Positions 1 through 5,494 of a DNA stretch of 6,536 nucleotides are shown piece by piece. The stretch's first letter is position 1. The number at the start of each line of letters is the position of its first letter. The position numbers were made by a program, and so were the translations under genes. This stretch comes from Prado023 sp049688595 (lineage in GTDB: Bacteria; Actinomycetota; Actinomycetes; S36-B12; CAIYMF01): NCBI GenBank assembly GCA_049688595.1, contig JBAVLA010000015.1, forward strand, positions 1 through 6,536, given 5' to 3'. A model generated the notes under the pieces. That model was not told the DNA's origin. It did no database searches and was given only the letters and a program-made list of their open reading frames with translations.

Positions 1-261
1 GGTCGGGTCCGTCGCGACGATGCCGGTGATCCGGGCCCAGCGGTAGAACGAGCGCAGCGCCTGCCGCGCCCCCTTCCGCGTCGACGGCGCCCATCCGGGG
101 CATGCCAGCCAGTCGACCATCCGCTGATGGTCGGTCTCGACCGGGCCGGTCCCGGCCCAGCGCCGCAAGTACGACAGGCGGGTTCGGATCGTCTCCGGGC
201 GGTGCCCGGCAGCGCGTTCAGCTCGGGCATAGGCATCCAGCAGGCAGGTCCAGTCAGTCAT
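1..261 (-). CDS. Tyrosine recombinase (phage-type integrase), N-terminal part, runs off window
   Basis: Partial gene: the ATG is at 261-259 and the frame stays open through position 1, giving 87 residues. The protein starts MTDWTCLLDAYARAERAAGH. It then shows the helical SAM-like core-binding pattern of tyrosine recombinases: an ETIRTRLSYLRRW helix (about residues 23-35), a spacer, then STRKGARQALRSFYRWA (about 60-76), and ends at ATDPT, where the catalytic domain normally begins. The catalytic R-H-R-Y residues would lie to the left, outside the window. The start is the only ATG after an in-frame TGA at 291-289; no good ribosome-binding site is visible. It lies in the same direction as the two small genes to its right and about 840 bp from a tRNA 3' scar, which suits an element that integrates at tRNA genes. 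The family call rests on pattern recognition of the N-terminal domain only. Confidence 0.8.
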   Translation of the reverse strand, partial: MTDWTCLLDAYARAERAAGHRPETIRTRLSYLRRWAGTGPVETDHQRMVDWLACPGWAPSTRKGARQALRSFYRWARITGIVATDPT

Positions 262-337
262 GTCGGCAGGATGCCCAGCGGGCGTGACTCAAACCGTGAG
301 GACTGCCCGCAGGGTCGATGGTCGATGCGAATGCGTT

Positions 338-365
338 CTGACGTTTCCCACAGGAAACGCGTCAG
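338..365. repeat. Imperfect inverted repeat over the stop codon of the HTH gene
   Basis: CTGACGTTTCC (338-348) and GGAAACGCGTCAG (353-365) are complementary apart from a two-base bulge, around a CACA loop. The repeat overlaps the TGA (364-362) of the helix-turn-helix gene and sits in the gap of about 100 bp before the integrase start at 261. It could act as a weak terminator or attenuator between the two genes, or as an operator for the HTH protein. There is no T-run on the transcribed strand. Nothing else is recognisable in the 262-361 gap. Confidence 0.4.
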
Positions 366-703
366 CGAAGGTGCGATGGCTGTCCGCCCTGCCTGCGCGC
401 ATCAGCCGGATCTCCGCCGTACCGCTTGAATGCCGCCGCGCGGGTGATCCCCAACGCGGCCCCGATCTCCGCCCATGAATGCGCTCCGCCGGCATCTGAT
501 CGCAGTGCGCGGACCACCAGCGCGGTCTGCTCGTCGAGCTCGGTCTGGATCTCCCGCAACTGCGCCAGGGCATCAATGTCGGGCAGCTCACCGGTCATGA
601 TCCGCCTCCCCACCGCACGCAGCATCCGCTTGAGCATCGCAGAATACTGCCTCGTTCCGGCGCGACGCTCCTCGTCTGGCAATCGAAGAGTCGCGGCACT
701 CAT
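362..703 (-). CDS. Small helix-turn-helix protein (113 aa), probably DNA-binding regulator of the element
   Basis: The start is the ATG at 703-701, which overlaps the TGA of the upstream gene as ATGA, so translation is probably coupled. Residues 42-68 form a predicted charged helix (DIDALAQLREIQTELDEQT...). Residues 75-96 form a clear helix-turn-helix: HSWAEIGAALGITRAAAFKRYG. This 'W-x-EIG-x-ALG-ITR-x-AA-x-xRYG' pattern is common in small actinobacterial proteins, often on mobile elements, and resembles the C-terminal DNA-binding helices of sigma-like proteins. The protein lacks any other sigma-factor region. The tail is basic and probably disordered. Its place between an integrase and an integration scar suggests it regulates or assists the element, but no target can be read from the sequence. 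A longer reading frame back to 913 exists; I reject that start because it would run through most of the neighbouring gene. Confidence 0.7.
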   Translation of the reverse strand: MSAATLRLPDEERRAGTRQYSAMLKRMLRAVGRRIMTGELPDIDALAQLREIQTELDEQTALVVRALRSDAGGAHSWAEIGAALGITRAAAFKRYGGDPADARRQGGQPSHLR

Positions 704-1041
704 GCGGACCACTCGATGCTTCCGTTGCTGAGATGAATAGGACCATTGGCGAGCTGGTGGCGGGTCTGCTCGAGCCAGAGAGGATTGAGCGATTCGAGAT
801 CGAATCCGCATTGATCGAGCTTCTCCAAGGCGCGGGACCAAGAGGGAATGAACGACTTCACCCTGACCAGGTTCGCGGCATTGCTGGCGAGCAGCGCAGC
901 CGCGAGCAGGCACGCTTCACATGGGTCGGGCTCATAATCCAAGGTGCTCACAGGGACCGCGTCGGATAGTGCATATGCGCTGCACAATGACCGCTGCCCC
1001 GCGGCCCAGATGTGGAATTCCTTGCGCCGGGACTCGACCAT
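700..1041 (-). CDS. Small Cys/His-rich protein, putative zinc-finger-like (113 aa), unknown function
   Basis: I chose the ATG at 1041-1039 because GGAAGG lies seven bases upstream of it. An in-frame ATG ten codons earlier (1071) has no visible ribosome-binding site. The N-terminal part carries His10, Cys20, Cys41 and Cys44 (FHIWAAGQRSLCS, then DPCEACL). This is the spacing of the short 'H...C...CxxC' putative zinc-binding proteins often seen in actinobacterial phages and integrative elements. The C-terminal half is helical, with leucines (LEKLDQCGFDLESLNPLWLEQ), and has no recognised domain. The stop overlaps the start of the HTH gene by four bases, so the two are probably one operon. The zinc-binding role is inferred from residue spacing only. 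It could be a regulator, a directionality factor, or simply an element cargo protein. Confidence 0.6.
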   Translation of the reverse strand: MVESRRKEFHIWAAGQRSLCSAYALSDAVPVSTLDYEPDPCEACLLAAALLASNAANLVRVKSFIPSWSRALEKLDQCGFDLESLNPLWLEQTRHQLANGPIHLSNGSIEWSA

Positions 1042-1102
1042 CACATGGCCTTCCGTCCAGGGATGAACCATTCGGGGAACAGTGGTGTCACGCTGGCCTG
1101 GC

Positions 1103-1150
1103 GGGCTCGTGATCCAGAGGTCGCAGGTTCAAATCCTGCCCCCGCTACCA
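1103..1150 (+). tRNA. 3' half of a tRNA gene, probable integration (att) scar; isotype uncertain, elongator-Met-like
   Basis: From the CCA at 1148-1150 backwards the tRNA parts are clear: discriminator A1147, acceptor 3' strand CCCCGCT (1140-1146), T-stem GCAGG (1123-1127) with loop TTCAAAT and CCTGC (1135-1139), variable loop AGGTC (1118-1122), anticodon 3' stem TCCAG (1113-1117) and loop CTCGTGA (1106-1112). The pairing partner fails at 1101-1102, and upstream there is no D-arm and no AGCGGGG/GGCGGGG 5' acceptor strand. So only the part from the anticodon stem to CCA is present, which is the usual identity block of integrases that target tRNA genes. Read literally the anticodon is CGT. The acceptor end resembles my recollection of actinobacterial elongator tRNA-Met, whose loop is CTCATAA; two A-to-G changes would give this one. 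The fragment cannot fold into a working tRNA. Confidence 0.75.
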
Positions 1151-1162
1151 GTGTCGTAGCAG

Positions 1163-1204
1163 GTCAGAGGCCAGTTCCCGGGAAGCCGGGGACTGGCCTC
1201 TGAC
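1163..1204 (+). terminator. Strong hairpin, probable terminator of the original tRNA gene
   Basis: The arm GTCAGAGGCCAGTTCCCGG (1163-1181), loop GAAG (1182-1185) and arm CCGGGGACTGGCCTCTGAC (1186-1204) form a 19-bp stem with a single G-U pair. It starts 13 bases after the encoded CCA. No T-run follows, which is usual for actinobacterial hairpin terminators. Its position suggests it ended transcription of the tRNA gene whose 3' half remains at 1103-1150, so this side of the scar is probably the original chromosome rather than the inserted element. It also lies downstream of drmC on the opposite strand and could act in both directions. Confidence 0.65.
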
Positions 1205-1289
1205 GTTGATGTCCGCAGCGGACGCCGGAGTGTCGCGGCGGACGGGGGCGAACGAGGACGGGCCGCGGGCTGGGCGGCGCCCCCTCAGG

Positions 1290-1385
1290 TCACGTCAGCC
1301 GCCAGGGCTCGCCGGCGCGGTTGACCGCCATGACGCCACGCTTGCGAAGGCGGGTCGCGGCCCAGCGGATGTCGTACTGCCACCT
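1290..1385 (-). pseudogene. C-terminal remnant of an unidentified gene, winged-helix-like tail
   Basis: On the minus strand, 31 codons between a TAA (1388-1386) and a TGA (1292-1290) read RWQYDIRWAATRLRKRGVM and then end NRAGEPWRLT. Nearly every third codon position is G or C, as in a real gene here. The shape 'RWA-x-x-x-L-x-x-x-G-(M/L)...G-x-W-x-LT-stop' matches the C-terminal winged helix that many restriction-type endonucleases and defence-island proteins carry (Mrr-N-like). There is no sensible start codon and no body to the protein, so I read it as the tail of a gene whose front was lost. The same frame continues up to the drmC stop with no recognisable similarity. It could instead be a chance open stretch. 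Confidence 0.35.
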
Positions 1386-1388
1386 TTA

Positions 1389-1493
1389 GAACAGGTCGCC
1401 TGCCGGTATGGGGGGTGCTGCTCTACGCGAGGCCGTGAAGGCGGTAGCCCCGCGCTGGTAGAAGCCTGAACCCTCGGCAAGCCCCGTCCCGGC
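1389..1493. other. Gap between drmC and the downstream remnant; no gene recognised
   Basis: This stretch follows the drmC stop. No start codon with a ribosome-binding site, no hairpin with a T-run and no known family motif could be found in it. The remaining bases between the hairpin and the remnant (1205-1289) are equally empty, apart from a short GTCCGC-A-GCGGAC palindrome at about 1209-1221. Confidence 0.4.
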
Positions 1494-2273
1494 TCATCCG
1501 GAGACGAGGGTGCCGTTTGCCTCCAGCTGCTCGAAATGGCGCTGCAGCCGGTCCGGCAGGTCGCCGCCGCGGACGAGTATGCCGACCTCGAGGTTGTGGT
1601 CCATGGCGCTCCCGGTGAGGTTGGCGCTGGTCACGAAGGCAACCGTGCGGTCGGCGATGACCGCCTTGGCGTGCATGGCCGCTGGCTTGGCGCCGACGAC
1701 GGGCCTGGCGTCGAGGGGCCAGTGCAGGACGGTGACCTTTCCTGCCAGGTCGGCGAACGCTGCGGCGGCGTCGATGCCGGGGGCGGATTCCAGCAGCATG
1801 CGGATGTGCACGCCGCGGGCGTGCGCGGCGTCGAGTGCATCGATCAGCCAGGGCACGCGGTAGCTGGCGTAGGAGGCCAGCAGCAGCGTCGCGGCCGCGG
1901 CGTCGATGACCGAGCGCACGGCCTGCGAGGTTGATGTGGTGGGGACCTGCCACGACGACGGCCCGGTGACCACCAGGGCCTCGGAGTGCCCAGCCCTCGC
2001 GGCAGCGGCCGCATGCGCGGCCGAGGAGACCCCGACCGCGATTGCGACGCCGGGGGTGTCGGGCGAGCCCTTCCACGCCTCCCAGATCCGGTTGCACGCC
2101 TCGGTGAACGCCGGCGCGGGGATGAGCAGCTTGGCGGCATGCTTGCCGACCGCGGAAGGCCCGGACAGCCCGGCGAGGTGGCCGGCCAGCTTGCCGGCAT
2201 GCGCGACCGGCATCCCCCCGCCCACGGACCCGAGCACCTCGGCCAGCGCCGGGTCGAGCCCTGGGGTCACCAC
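1494..2273 (-). CDS. drmC: DISARM protein DrmC, phospholipase-D-like, apparently intact (259 aa)
   Basis: DrmC is the phospholipase-D-family member of DISARM; published work on DISARM found it not essential for defence. The protein has one HKD motif: His201-x-Lys203-x4-Asp208 (MHAKAVIADR), followed by TSANLT (Ser216, Asn218) and NLEVG (Glu229). The N-terminal half shows the usual VVTGPSSW...QAVRSVIDAAAATLLLASYAS stretch (about 101-137). A single HKD suggests it works as a dimer. The length fits the family, and no frameshift or stop is visible. There are two adjacent GTG starts, at 2273 and 2270. The second overlaps the drmB stop as GTGA, so the gene was translated together with drmB. With drmB now interrupted by a stop about 300 bases upstream, coupled translation may be reduced. 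Confidence 0.88.
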   Translation of the reverse strand: MVTPGLDPALAEVLGSVGGGMPVAHAGKLAGHLAGLSGPSAVGKHAAKLLIPAPAFTEACNRIWEAWKGSPDTPGVAIAVGVSSAAHAAAAARAGHSEALVVTGPSSWQVPTTSTSQAVRSVIDAAAATLLLASYASYRVPWLIDALDAAHARGVHIRMLLESAPGIDAAAAFADLAGKVTVLHWPLDARPVVGAKPAAMHAKAVIADRTVAFVTSANLTGSAMDHNLEVGILVRGGDLPDRLQRHFEQLEANGTLVSG

Positions 2274-3220
2274 AGGTCCCGGAAGTAGGCCACGTCCGCC
2301 TCGGCCAGGGTGGGCACCGCGACGGCGCGGTCCAGGTAGCGGTTGCCCCGCTCGCAGCTGGTCTCGGGGATGAACAGGCAGGCGTGGCAGGCGGCCAGGT
2401 GCAGGGAGTCCTCGGTGTCGTCAGGGATGTGCTCGGCGCACAGCGAGTCCGAGGCGCACAGCTGGGCGCGGTCCAGGGCCTGGCCGAGCAGCCGGCCGAA
2501 CGTGTCCGGGTCGGCGAGGCTGACCAGCCCACCGAGGGTGCCCTCGGAGTCCGCGGCGGCGGTTTAGAGCAGGATTCCGGCCATGGCCTCCTCGGCCCCG
2601 CCCTCCGAGGAGTAGAGCCGTTCCCGGATGGAGGCCGCGGAGTAGCCGCACTCCATCGCCAGCTCGTTGATCAGCAGGTGGGCCAGGGTGTGCAGCAGGG
2701 TGTAGCGATGCCCCCGCCAGCCCTCGTCGGCCAAGCCGCGCCGGGACCGCCACCGGGCATGCGCCAGGCGCAGCTGCTCCGGGCGTTCGGCCCGCCCCGC
2801 GACGTCCTCCCACGCCGCGAGCCGGTCCTCGGGCAGGGACAGGAAGATCCCCTCGCCGCGAACCTCCGCCGCGGGCACCCAGGTCGGGTCGGCGCGGGAC
2901 AGCCGCGCCCGTTCGGTGACCTCGGCGTCGTCGACCACCCCGGAGTCGGGGCTGTCGATGCGCGTGAACCCGATCAGCGCAACGACCTCGCGCAGCCGGT
3001 CGGCCCGCACCACCTGCCGCAGGTGCGCGGTGAAGTCGCCGGGCACCGTGTCGGCGGTGACCGAGAAGTCCTTGCCGGTGGGGGCGGCGGCCGGCGCGGT
3101 GAGCATGTCCCACTCGGGGCGCAGCAGGTCCACCCCCTCCTCGACGATCGGTGCCCCGCTGCGCAGCACCTGCAGCCGAGCCCACACCTCCGCGTGCGGG
3201 AATCCGGCCAGCGGCGTCAA
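2267..3220 (-). pseudogene. drmB: DISARM protein DrmB (DUF1998), N-terminus deleted and nonsense-mutated
   Basis: DrmB is the DUF1998 partner of the DrmA helicase. Only about the C-terminal 318 codons remain. Family sequence begins abruptly near 3220 (LTPLAGFPHAEVWARLQ) with no convincing start codon and runs through LREVVALIGFTRI and the DUF1998 helix YTLLHTLAHLLINELAMEC, which carries His-x3-His. It then meets TAA at 2566-2564, exactly where the family pattern 'GILLY-TAA' would have Tyr. Reading past the TAA in the same frame gives TAAADSEGTLGGLVSLADPD, then the cysteine cluster LCASDSLC / AACHACLFIPETSC and NRYLDRA, and ends with TGA at 2269-2267. A full DrmB is normally about 600 residues or more, so roughly the first half is missing. 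Upstream of about 3220 this frame is only a shadow of drmA. Confidence 0.85.
2564..2566 (-). other. In-frame TAA interrupting drmB
   Basis: The minus-strand codons read GGA ATC CTG CTC TAA ACC GCC GCC. A Tyr codon (TAC or TAT) is expected at this place in DrmB, so one base change explains it. About 98 codons of good family sequence follow in the same frame, which separates this from a frameshift. TAA is a rare stop in DNA of this composition. Confidence 0.85.
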
Positions 3221-3232
3221 GTCTGGGTCCAA
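3217..3232 (-). other. drmA/drmB deletion junction
   Basis: DrmA family sequence continues to QVRLDIWTQT and stops at TGA (3219-3217). In another frame, DrmB sequence from the middle of that protein begins within the same 15 bases. No DrmA C-terminal tail, intergenic space or DrmB N-terminal domain is present. The simplest reading is one deletion of roughly 1 kb that joined the two genes out of frame. The exact breakpoint cannot be set from this sequence, and no long repeat marks it. Confidence 0.7.
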
Positions 3233-5487
3233 ATGTCCAGACGCACCTGCAGCGCCTGCTCGATGGCCGACGCCGCCGCCGGAGTGGCCTGGACCCATTC
3301 GGCTCGCTTCGCGATCCGATCCATCAGCTCCTCCACGGCGGACGCAGCCGCGGGCACCTGCTGGGCACCTGGCTCTGGGTTCCACGCCGCCCCCGCGCCG
3401 GTCACCTCGGCGTGTCGCACCAGCGCCACCAGCAGCGCGGTCAGCCCGCGGTCGATCGCCCGCGGCGCGAACGGGGTGACCGACAGCGCCTCGACGTGGG
3501 TGTAGAAGGTGGCGTGGTAGTGCTCGAACGACTCGTAGTGCGACAGGTCCCGCGGGCGGGCCCAGTTGTAGAGGGTGAACACGATCCCCGGGCCCGCCGC
3601 GTCACGGCCGACCCGGGAGGTGGCCTGGATGTACTCGCTGGTCGCTTTGGGCTGTCCCACCACCGCCATCAGGCCGAGCCGGGGCACGTCCACCCCGACC
3701 GAGATCATGTTCGTGGCCAGCAGCACGTCGATCGGCCGGTAGCCCTCGGCCAGCCCCGCATCCGGGCGGGCGTTGCCGGCCAGCCGCACCGAGGCGTAGG
3801 CGTCCTCCCCGGCCTTCGTGAATCGGATGCCCAGCTGGTCCAGCGTGGCCGGGATGTCCGCGCTGGACTTGCGGCTGGTCAGTTCCTCGATCAGCCGCAG
3901 CCGGCGCAGGCCCAGGCCGCGGTCCTGAGCGCGAGCGATCCGGGACCGGACGTCATCATCGATCAGCCGCCTGCCTCCGGCCAGCTCCCGCAGCGCGTTG
4001 TAGTAGCCCACCATCGTCAGATAGGCGTCCGCGTCGTCGCCGTACCGGTCGAACAACCGCTTCCCGGCGGCCAGCAGGGTGATGAACACCCGCGTCTGCA
4101 CCGCCTTCAGCCTGTGCCCGAACCCACAGATCCCCAGGTACAGCCGGCCCGGGGCGACCGGCACGGTCGGGTCTTCCGGGTCCGGGGTGGTGCGCCGCTG
4201 CACCGAGAAGTAGTTGTTCTCGACGTCGAGCACCGGGGGCGGGAACACCGCAAGCGTGCGGGCGAACAGCCGGTGCACCTGGTCGGCGGCCCGGCGCACC
4301 GTCGCTGTCGAGGCGATCACCTTCGGCCGGCACGTCTGGCCCTCGACCTGCCAGGAGGCCAGCGAGTCGATCGCCGTCTCGTACAGCCCGGCCAGGCTGC
4401 CCAGCGGCCCGGAGATCAGGTGCAGCTCGTCCTGGATGATCAGGTCCGGCGGGCGCAACGGATCCACGTCGACGGTGTGCGCCCGCGGCAGGGTCCCGCG
4501 CGCGGGGTGGGAGTCCTTCTCCTCCCGCCCACCGCCGGGGCGGTCCAGGTCGGGGGAGCGGTAGCCGTGCCGGGTGCACCGGCGGGACACAGACCCGAAC
4601 AGCAGGTGCAGTGGGCCCTGCCAGGGCAGCTGGGCGAACTTGTCGGCCGTGGAGATGATAAGCGAGGGCAGCAGCCGGTAGATCTCGTCATCGACGGTCA
4701 CCACCGGGATGCCCTCCCGCCCGACCCCGGAGCTAGTCTCCCCAGCCTCGGTGAACGGGCACTCCCCGAACGGGTCCGAGCAGTACACCAGCGTGCGCCA
4801 CAGGTCGGTGTCGGCCACCACGTCCGAGGTCAAACCCAGCGACCGGCCGCACCACGGGCACACCGTCAGCTGCAGCGGAGTCGAGCGGCCCATCCCCGCC
4901 CGCCCGGACAGCTTCGCGGTGGCCACCCCCTGCGCCGCGGTCGCCGCCCGGTTCGGGGTCACCGAGGACCCCACCCACAACCCGATCCGGAACGGTGCCC
5001 CCGCCCAACGGGCATCCCCGCCGGCCAGCAGTTCCCGGCGGCGCACCTCACAGGCGGCCACCAGCGCCGCGGCGCGCTGGAACTGCTGGGCGGTCAGCAG
5101 CCGCAGGGTGTAGCGCATCAGCACCGCTACGCCATCCGAGCCGTCCCGGCCCCAGCGCGAGCCTTGCAGCCGGCGCACCGCGAACGTGTACGCCGTCAGA
5201 CCGAGGTACGCCTCGGTCTTGCCGCCGCCGGTCGGGAAGAACAGCAGGTCCACCAGTCCGGCGTCCGCGCTGCGCTCCGGGTGCCGCGGATCGGTCAGCG
5301 CGGGCATGTTCAGCAGCAGGAAGGCCACCTGGAACGGCCGCCACGACCGATTCCGAGGCACGTCGACCTCGCCCAGGGCGGCGTCGATGTCATCGAAGCG
5401 ACCCCCGCGAACCGCTGACGCGCCGATCGTGCGCACCCGCTGCTGCCACATCGCATGGTTGGCGAACCGGAACGCCTCGCGCGCCAC
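3217..5487 (-). CDS. drmA: DISARM helicase DrmA, helicase part (3' fragment of split gene)
   Basis: DrmA is the SF2-type helicase of DISARM and, with DrmB, engages phage DNA. Read from the GTG at 5487 this part has 756 residues; the true frame begins just after the G8 run near 5539. Motifs in order: WRPFQVAFLLLN (49-60), Walker A FPTGGGKTEAYLGL (84-97), a four-Cys zinc-ribbon-like set (Cys210, Cys213, Cys236, Cys243), ISTADKFAQL (278-287), the Walker B variant DELH (353-356), motif III ASTAT (392-396), and motifs V and VI ATNMISVGVDVPRLG (591-605) and TSEYIQATSRVGR (616-628). All catalytic motifs are intact. The protein ends QVRLDIWTQT at a stop created by the junction with drmB, so a short C-terminal tail of the family is missing. 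On its own it would lack the N-terminal DrmA domain. Confidence 0.88.
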   Translation of the reverse strand: MAREAFRFANHAMWQQRVRTIGASAVRGGRFDDIDAALGEVDVPRNRSWRPFQVAFLLLNMPALTDPRHPERSADAGLVDLLFFPTGGGKTEAYLGLTAYTFAVRRLQGSRWGRDGSDGVAVLMRYTLRLLTAQQFQRAAALVAACEVRRRELLAGGDARWAGAPFRIGLWVGSSVTPNRAATAAQGVATAKLSGRAGMGRSTPLQLTVCPWCGRSLGLTSDVVADTDLWRTLVYCSDPFGECPFTEAGETSSGVGREGIPVVTVDDEIYRLLPSLIISTADKFAQLPWQGPLHLLFGSVSRRCTRHGYRSPDLDRPGGGREEKDSHPARGTLPRAHTVDVDPLRPPDLIIQDELHLISGPLGSLAGLYETAIDSLASWQVEGQTCRPKVIASTATVRRAADQVHRLFARTLAVFPPPVLDVENNYFSVQRRTTPDPEDPTVPVAPGRLYLGICGFGHRLKAVQTRVFITLLAAGKRLFDRYGDDADAYLTMVGYYNALRELAGGRRLIDDDVRSRIARAQDRGLGLRRLRLIEELTSRKSSADIPATLDQLGIRFTKAGEDAYASVRLAGNARPDAGLAEGYRPIDVLLATNMISVGVDVPRLGLMAVVGQPKATSEYIQATSRVGRDAAGPGIVFTLYNWARPRDLSHYESFEHYHATFYTHVEALSVTPFAPRAIDRGLTALLVALVRHAEVTGAGAAWNPEPGAQQVPAAASAVEELMDRIAKRAEWVQATPAAASAIEQALQVRLDIWTQT

Positions 5488-5494
5488 CGCATCC

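Noticed and set aside
362..913. A longer start (913) for the HTH gene
   Set aside because: It would overlap the neighbouring gene by about 200 bases. The residues before the ATG at 703 look like shadow translation, and ATGA coupling supports 703.
1042..1102. Possible promoter for the minus-strand element genes
   Set aside because: GTGACA is present on the minus strand, but no acceptable -10 box is found at the right distance, so I do not call it.
1101..1150. A complete tRNA-Thr (CGT) gene
   Set aside because: The outer anticodon stem pairs fail and there is no D-arm or 5' acceptor strand. A G after the anticodon would also be unusual for this isotype.
1206..1469. A small open frame on the plus strand after the hairpin
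   Set aside because: It has no ribosome-binding site or family pattern, and the minus strand holds a better coding signal over part of it.
1423..2532. A 369-codon open frame on the minus strand across drmC and the end of drmB
   Set aside because: Its sequence is Arg/Ala/Pro-rich and low in complexity, while the drmC and drmB frames in the same place carry HKD and cysteine motifs.
2384..3505. A 373-codon open frame on the plus strand opposite drmB
   Set aside because: It has no recognisable domain and is antisense to clear DUF1998 sequence.
3151..5418. A 755-codon open frame on the plus strand opposite drmA
   Set aside because: It is rich in Arg, Gly, Pro, His and Gln with no family pattern, and lies exactly opposite a helicase with all its motifs. 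It is a shadow of high-GC codon use.
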